NCBI GenBank assembly: GCA_029959085.1
Contig: JARWIR010000036.1
Location: 868,001-932,000, forward strand
From: Nemophila menziesii
Lineage: Eukaryota > Streptophyta > Magnoliopsida > Boraginales > Hydrophyllaceae
Direction of reading: 5' to 3'
DNA length: 64,000 bases
Shown here: positions 59,118 to 64,000 of the stretch, one piece after another
How positions within the stretch are numbered: the first letter of the stretch is position 1
How the letters are laid out: each line of letters begins with the position of its first letter
Program-made: the position numbers and the translations under genes
Notes under the pieces: generated by a model
Database searches by the model: none
What the model was told of the DNA's origin: nothing
Seen by the model: the letters and a program-made list of their open reading frames with translations, nothing else

Positions 59118-59138
59118 GGTCTTCTGAAAATGGGCCAG
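59067..59138 (+). repeat. Array unit U10 stub
   Basis: Only the minus-strand exon and 21 bp beyond its start codon remain before the plus-strand Athila-like LTR begins at 59139. Whether the array continues beyond that element cannot be seen here. Confidence 0.85.
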
Positions 59139-60648
59139 TGATGTCTCCTCATTTGTGATAATATAATATACTTCAGAGACATCATTTTAGGCTTATTTAT
59201 TAGTTTATAGGTCGATCTTAGCTTAATTTAGTGCACTTTCCTATTTTGAGTCTTGATTTGTAGAATTATTATTTTTGGAGCATATTGGGTTTAATTTGTT
59301 TATTTAGTGTGAAGCTTTAAAGATAATTATGGATATTAATTAGAGTCCAAGTCAAAGATTACAACTTATGGAAAGAGATTTGCATGGAAATTGGAGATAA
59401 GGAAACAAAGGCTAAAAAGATGGAAAAGGAAAAGCTGCCTAAATCTGGGATTCTGCATACACGTCCAAATATATGCGTTTTTACGTAAGAAATAGGCCGA
59501 ATTTGGTAATTTCCTTCCAATGGGTCAAGATAATTCTGTTGCGATTCTTTTGGTATCTTATGGAGCTCAAACCGACCAATAACGAAAAAGATATGCTCCA
59601 AACGGTCCAGCAGTGTTTATCTTTATTTCCTTACGAATTTGAGTTGGACAAGGAGTCCAGTACTTTCCTTCTTCTTCAAGAAAACGAATTAGGTCTTCCT
59701 ATAACCTATAAATACAGCCTCTTAACACTCTAAAATCATCCTTGGCCAGACCTTAAGGCCAAGAGGAAGCTGCAACACGAGAGAAGAAGTCTGGAAGGAG
59801 CTGTGCATCAATCATGTCTCCTTCAACCTCTTATTTTGTAATTATTTTCTCCTCTCTTCTTAGTATGAATTAATTCCTTTTATTTTGAGTGTTTAGCATA
59901 TATGTATAAACCCTAGTTTTGATTGACATCTATCTAATTTGGGAACTTAATGTTTTAAATTGAATTATAGTTTTTATTCTCTGTTTATGTGTTTGAATTT
60001 ATATTCTGTGTTCTTGTGGATGCGCGCCCATATAGAATTACCATCTAGTAATTAGGTCACCATTGACAACGGTGTTTAATTTCATGTTTAGCACATAATA
60101 TCTAGTATTAGGTATGATCTGACAACCCAACCTAGCTAGATAATCACTATGGTTTAGTTCTTGTGACTATTTACCAATTACAGGAAAAGTTTGTTTAGGA
60201 AGCCTTATTGACACAGGTAAATCCTATTTTAAACTACCGATAGCATATTGGGACCGATTAGGGAAATACTACATAATTTACCCTTACATGTTTAGAACGG
60301 CAAAACTAGTGGGGATTGCATGCTAATTACTCAAGCTAGACTTTCATACTATCTTCTTTTCTTTTATTTATTTTCTGTCTTTAGTTTATTAGTTTAGTTT
60401 ATTTATTAAAAAACCAAGTAAATATTTATCTATCTCTTCTTTCTACTTGCGTATTATCTTTTCTAGCTTAATTATTTGCACTTGATAATTTGCATAATTT
60501 CTCTCTAACTTTCGTCAGTCCCTGAGGAACGAATCTTCTTATCATTAAAACTTGCATACGTCCTGTAATACTTGCAGTACCGTGTTAGCTTAGGGTGTTT
60601 ATTTGCACTTATTTTATACATCTTTTTATCACACCTTAGGCCACACCA
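59139..60648 (+). mobile_element. 5' LTR of element B
   Basis: 1510 bp, TGATGTCTCC to CCACACCA. TATAAATA at 59707-59714, giving a likely transcription start about 30 bp downstream. It has the same start-proximal inverted repeat as element A. The stretch about 59450-59690 differs strongly from A. Confidence 0.85.
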
Positions 60649-60654
60649 AGTTTT

Positions 60655-60672
60655 TGGCGCCGCTGCCGGGGA
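60655..60672 (+). other. Primer-binding site of element B
   Basis: TGGCGCCGCTGCCGGGGA, identical to the site in element A, six bases after the LTR end. Confidence 0.8.
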
Positions 60673-60774
60673 CTACGTCGTTAGTCCTTGTGCAAATATC
60701 CTGTGCTTTTATTTTAGTTAGTTATATTTTACGCTTTTCTTTTTAGTTTTTGTCTTTACAGATTCTTTTTAGGC

Positions 60775-61947
60775 GAGACCAGATTTATTAGGAGATAAAG
60801 GTTTCGTGTTATTAGATCCTGAAGAAGCTAATTCACGATGAAAGCTCTAAAGCTCAAGGAGTTAAGCCAACAACTTGAGGAATTACGAGAACAATCACCT
60901 TCATGTCCTAGTTGTGGAACAAGAGATCACTCGTGGGGACATTGCATGAACAATCCAGCCTCAATTTCCTTCATGCCTTATCAAAGAGACCATTATTATG
61001 ATGGTTATTATCAATCCCAAAGAAATTATGCTAACTATCAACCCTCACAGAGTTACAATTGGGTCAGAGATCAACAGAATTATAATCATAATAATAATGA
61101 TTATTATCAACCACGACCACAATCCTACTATCCTCCACAACCTATCTATCAAGAAGCGCCGATTTATAATGAAGCTTATCAAGAACCACATCCTTATTCA
61201 ATGCAGCAAACCATACAAGAACAACCTCCGAGTTTGAATTCAAGCATTGCTAAGATGATGAATCTAATTGAAAAGATGGAGAATAACAAGTAAAGAATCC
61301 AAAACTCAGATGATGCGATTGACAAGCTTGTGCAGACAATGTCACAAATGGTGGAAAAAACTAAAATCCTTGCAGAAAGGCAACTCCGAAGTGATACTAC
61401 TGCTCCAGAAAACAAAGTTTGTCATGCAGTTGAATTAGGAAGTGGAAAACAACTACCTCCACCAAGACCAGAACCAGAACCAGTCCCTATTCCAGAAACG
61501 GGGGGAGAAAAAACAACAGAAGATAAGGTCGAAGAGGTAGTTGAACAAAGAAGTGTCCAAGAGAAGACACCAGAAAAGAAAGAGAGCCCAGTGGTAACCA
61601 ACACATGTCCTCCTCCACCATTCCCTTCACATGTCAGAAAGGACAATGACCTGGAATTCAAGAAGTTCGTTGACATGATGAACAAGTTAAAGATCAGCAG
61701 CCCGTTTGTAGAAGCTCTCACAAGAATGTCAAAATACGGTCAATTCATGAAGGACATTCTTTCTAACAAACGAAGATTCGAAGCTAAAGAGATGAATGGA
61801 TTGCTAGAGGAGTGTAGTGCAACAAATGAAATCGAGTTACCACCTATTCCCACGAAATCTTGGATGGCACCATCCATGATTATTAAGAATCGAGCTAAAA
61901 AGTTCGTGGGAATTAAAGGCAAATGGTGGAAATTTCGTCATCCTTAA
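60775..61947 (+). pseudogene. gag C-terminal part of element B
   Basis: Begins in the middle of gag (GDKGFVLLDPEEA matches element A) close behind the leader, so the capsid part is deleted. From 60838 the frame has a CCHC knuckle (CPSCGTRDHSWGHC), a Tyr/Gln/Asn-rich stretch (YYQSQRNYANYQPSQSY), then an in-frame stop at 61291-61293. The same frame continues through a Pro/Glu-rich linker to SPFVEALTRMSKYGQFMKDI and RRFEAKEMNGLLEECSA, the region that precedes protease in Athila-type polyproteins. Ends with TAA at 61945. Confidence 0.75.
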
Positions 61948-62264
61948 TCAAGGTAACACGTCTAACTTTGAAAGACGTTAAACAAAAGTGTTGTACGGGA
62001 GACAACCCGTAAATTCTTTTATGCTTTTACATTTTTAGTTTTTAATTTATGTTTAGTTTAGTTAATTTTAGTTGATATTGCATATTTGAGGAAGGTATTA
62101 GTGTTTTTGATGATTAGGTATTGGAGAAATCGAGTTAGGGAAGCGAGCAAAATTTTCCGGAACGGACAAACTTCGGCAAGTCATATCTTTGCGCTCGGAT
62201 GTCGAAATCAGGTGATCTTTAAGCCTAAACTGCATAACTTTTCGAGATCTAGCTGATGGGGAGG

Positions 62265-62625
62265 TTTTTGCCAAGTGCGGTACACCGGACCTCAGCCGCG
62301 GTGCACCGCAGGGTAAAAACCCGTGCCACGGTAGCAGCCACGTGTTGTCTACAGAAAAGAAAAAAAAATAGCTGATGGGTCCGGTATACCGGACCCTATA
62401 CCGCGCCATGAACCGCACAAACACGTGCCACGGGGTAGGTCCACGGGTATTTTGACGTAGGAAGCGCGGAGCACCCCCGCGGTACACCGCACCCTGGTCC
62501 GCAGAGCAAAAACACGTGCCACGGGGTCCTACCACGGGTGTTAACCAGTGAGCAAAAAATTTCATCAGATATCGCGGTGTACCCCGCGGTACACCCCATG
62601 GTCCGCAGGGGTAGTCCGCACGAGC
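62265..62625 (+). repeat. GC-rich palindrome cluster, element B
   Basis: Counterpart of 43545-43805. Contains the perfect 20-bp palindrome GGGTCCGGTATACCGGACCC (62377-62396) and variants GCGGTACACCGG, GCGGTGCACCGC and GCGGTGTACC. Alternates with 'acacgtgccacgggg' repeats (about 62423, 62511). More copies and more variation than in element A. Confidence 0.8.
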
Positions 62626-64000
62626 CGCCAGAGAGAGAAAAGAAAGGGTTTTAAGGCTATATGAAGATCTAATGCTCATTATTCCGAATTTTATAAACCT
62701 TAAACCTCTTTCTCTTCTCCAAAACTCTCCCAACTCCATTAAAGCTTCATAAAACCTTCCCCAATCATCAAAACACTACCCAATCACCATGAAAACACAT
62801 CCAATTCATCCTCCACATCATTACAAGGAAGATTCAACCACCTATATCATCCCAAAACACCTTGTCCAAAAATCAATAGCTTAAATTTCAGAAATTCATC
62901 CTACAATTTCTTAAATCCAAGCTAACCCATTACAAATCCACCTTACCCACATAGAGATTTATCATCAATTCACCTATCCTAGGCCAAATCAAGCTTGCTC
63001 AATCAATAATTCACAAGTTCAAATGTTAAGGGTTGCTAAAGCTTTGAGTTGGGGGTTAATTGAAGATGACTAATAGAACAACAATTTTAGCTACCAAGAG
63101 GGAGGTGAAGAGTAACAAGGGATTGGATTTAAACAAAGAAATCAATTGACAAAGGTTCTAGTTCTAAATCAAAGGGTAAAGAGAAAGTTGAGAAGAGTGA
63201 AATACCTTTGTTTGATCGTAATGAGCTTTACTTTTATGCAAAGGAGAACACTCAACCTCAACAAGATCCTGCACCCAAAGAAAAAGAGGATACTTCAAGG
63301 GCCCTGAAGACTTCTGCGGAGAAACAGTTAAAGGAACTACCTTTCTCTTATAAGATAGTATTTAAAGAAGAAGTTGAAGGAGAATACATGAAGATTCGTG
63401 GAGATTTGGAATGATGGGGTTGTTTGTGAATTGTATTATATGAGGAGAAGAAGAAGATGTGGCACAGTTGATCTATGAGGAGGTGATACGGATTTTCGAT
63501 CTCTCCCATGACGTTATATAATGCAATATCCTATTATGATCACGTGTCCTGAACGAAAAGCAAAGAAGAAGTTGGGTGAAGAAGATACATTAGAATTTAA
63601 TCCGAGTACCGACAAGGCGAGGTAATAGCCTCGAAGAGTATGTTTTCTTTCTTCCCTGCCATTTCTTTATGTGCAATATGTATGCTAATTTTAAATTTTA
63701 TTTTTCTTGAGTCGTGGGGACACGGCACATTTTTGAGTTGGGGGTGGGGATTCGTTGTCCTCATCTTCCTTTTTGTGTTTTTTATAAAATTTAAATTTTT
63801 TTGGGTTGAAATAGGCATAGAATATGTTGAATGTACCTATGTGAGCATGATTTTAATTAGGTCAATGATAGTAAGTAGTATATTTTTGAAAGCTGTCACA
63901 AATATGTTTAGTATGCGTGTATGAAAACAGGAAATAAAAGATAGAAAAGTTAATGAGCAATGCTAAGAATTCACGTTGAAACTTAGGGAGAATTATTTGG
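62626..64000 (+). other. 3' internal region of element B
   Basis: Matches the post-integrase region of element A. A short frame from 63066 (MTNRTTILATKREVKSNKGL) corresponds to the start of the A region near 43190 and stops at 63147. Another frame, 63208-63414, is Lys/Glu-rich (FDRNELYFYAKENTQPQQDP). The purine-rich run (about 63734-63752) and 'aaaacaggaaataaaagatag' (63925) are shared with A. No recognisable protein domain. Confidence 0.5.

Larger units (their letters stand above)
59139..64000 (+). mobile_element. Athila-like retrotransposon B (right end outside window)
   Basis: Same family as element A, opposite orientation. LTR, primer-binding site, the 3' part of gag, then directly the sequence that follows integrase in element A (from about 61950), a GC-rich palindrome cluster and a long 3' region. 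The N-terminal half of gag, protease, RT, RNase H and integrase are missing, so it is a non-autonomous deletion derivative. Its 3' LTR and target duplication are not visible. Confidence 0.85.

Noticed and set aside
62098..62739. A 213-codon minus-strand ORF over the GC-rich cluster
   Set aside because: It is long only because GC-rich repeats lack stop codons. It is antisense to the element and has no counterpart of that length in element A.
63640..63924. A 94-codon hydrophobic ORF in element B, possibly envelope-like
   Set aside because: The matching stretch of element A has no such frame and the ORF spans the conserved purine-rich run, so it is probably untranslated.

Overview
The window looks like nuclear DNA of a flowering plant, most likely a eudicot, from a repeat-rich and gene-poor region. 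It is AT-rich, has plant-type GT..AG intron borders, plant promoter words (TGGGCC/T plus AAACCCTAA), Athila-type Ty3/gypsy retrotransposons primed by tRNA-Asp, and a Stowaway-type MITE. I see no intact protein-coding gene, rRNA, tRNA or CRISPR array.

The backbone is a head-to-tail array of a complex unit of about 5.6 kb, present from base 1 to 59138. Cutting at one landmark, the splice donor of a short minus-strand exon, gives a partial unit U0 (1-1367), nine units U1-U9 and a stub U10 (59067-59138). With later insertions removed, U2, U3, U4 and U9 are 5.56-5.62 kb. The others are shortened by internal deletions. A full unit reads, left to right: a 17-codon minus-strand first exon; block M2 of a degenerate 34-bp minisatellite; a (TA)n(CA)n microsatellite; 'region C', holding a recurring minus-strand hydrophobic ORF and a plus-strand Cys-rich coding-like segment; a promoter-like module with site II and telobox words; three exons of a decayed DUF724-type gene; a T-rich tract with G clusters; minisatellite block M1; and about 1.1 kb of AT-rich DNA in which I recognise nothing.

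All nine DUF724 copies are broken. Five share one nonsense codon, so amplification mostly copied an already damaged gene.

Insertions into the array record its history. U4 (19004-21272) and U5 (26661-28173) carry the same composite non-autonomous LTR element at the same base, with the same 5-bp duplication AGATC. U8 holds a minus-strand Athila-like element (41451-48899, target duplication CATAT). U9 holds a 254-bp Stowaway-type MITE (54195-54448). U10 is cut by a second element of the Athila-like family on the plus strand (59139 to beyond 64000). The two Athila-like copies have lost different coding parts. Both carry an unusual GC-rich cluster of palindromes around CGGTATACCG.
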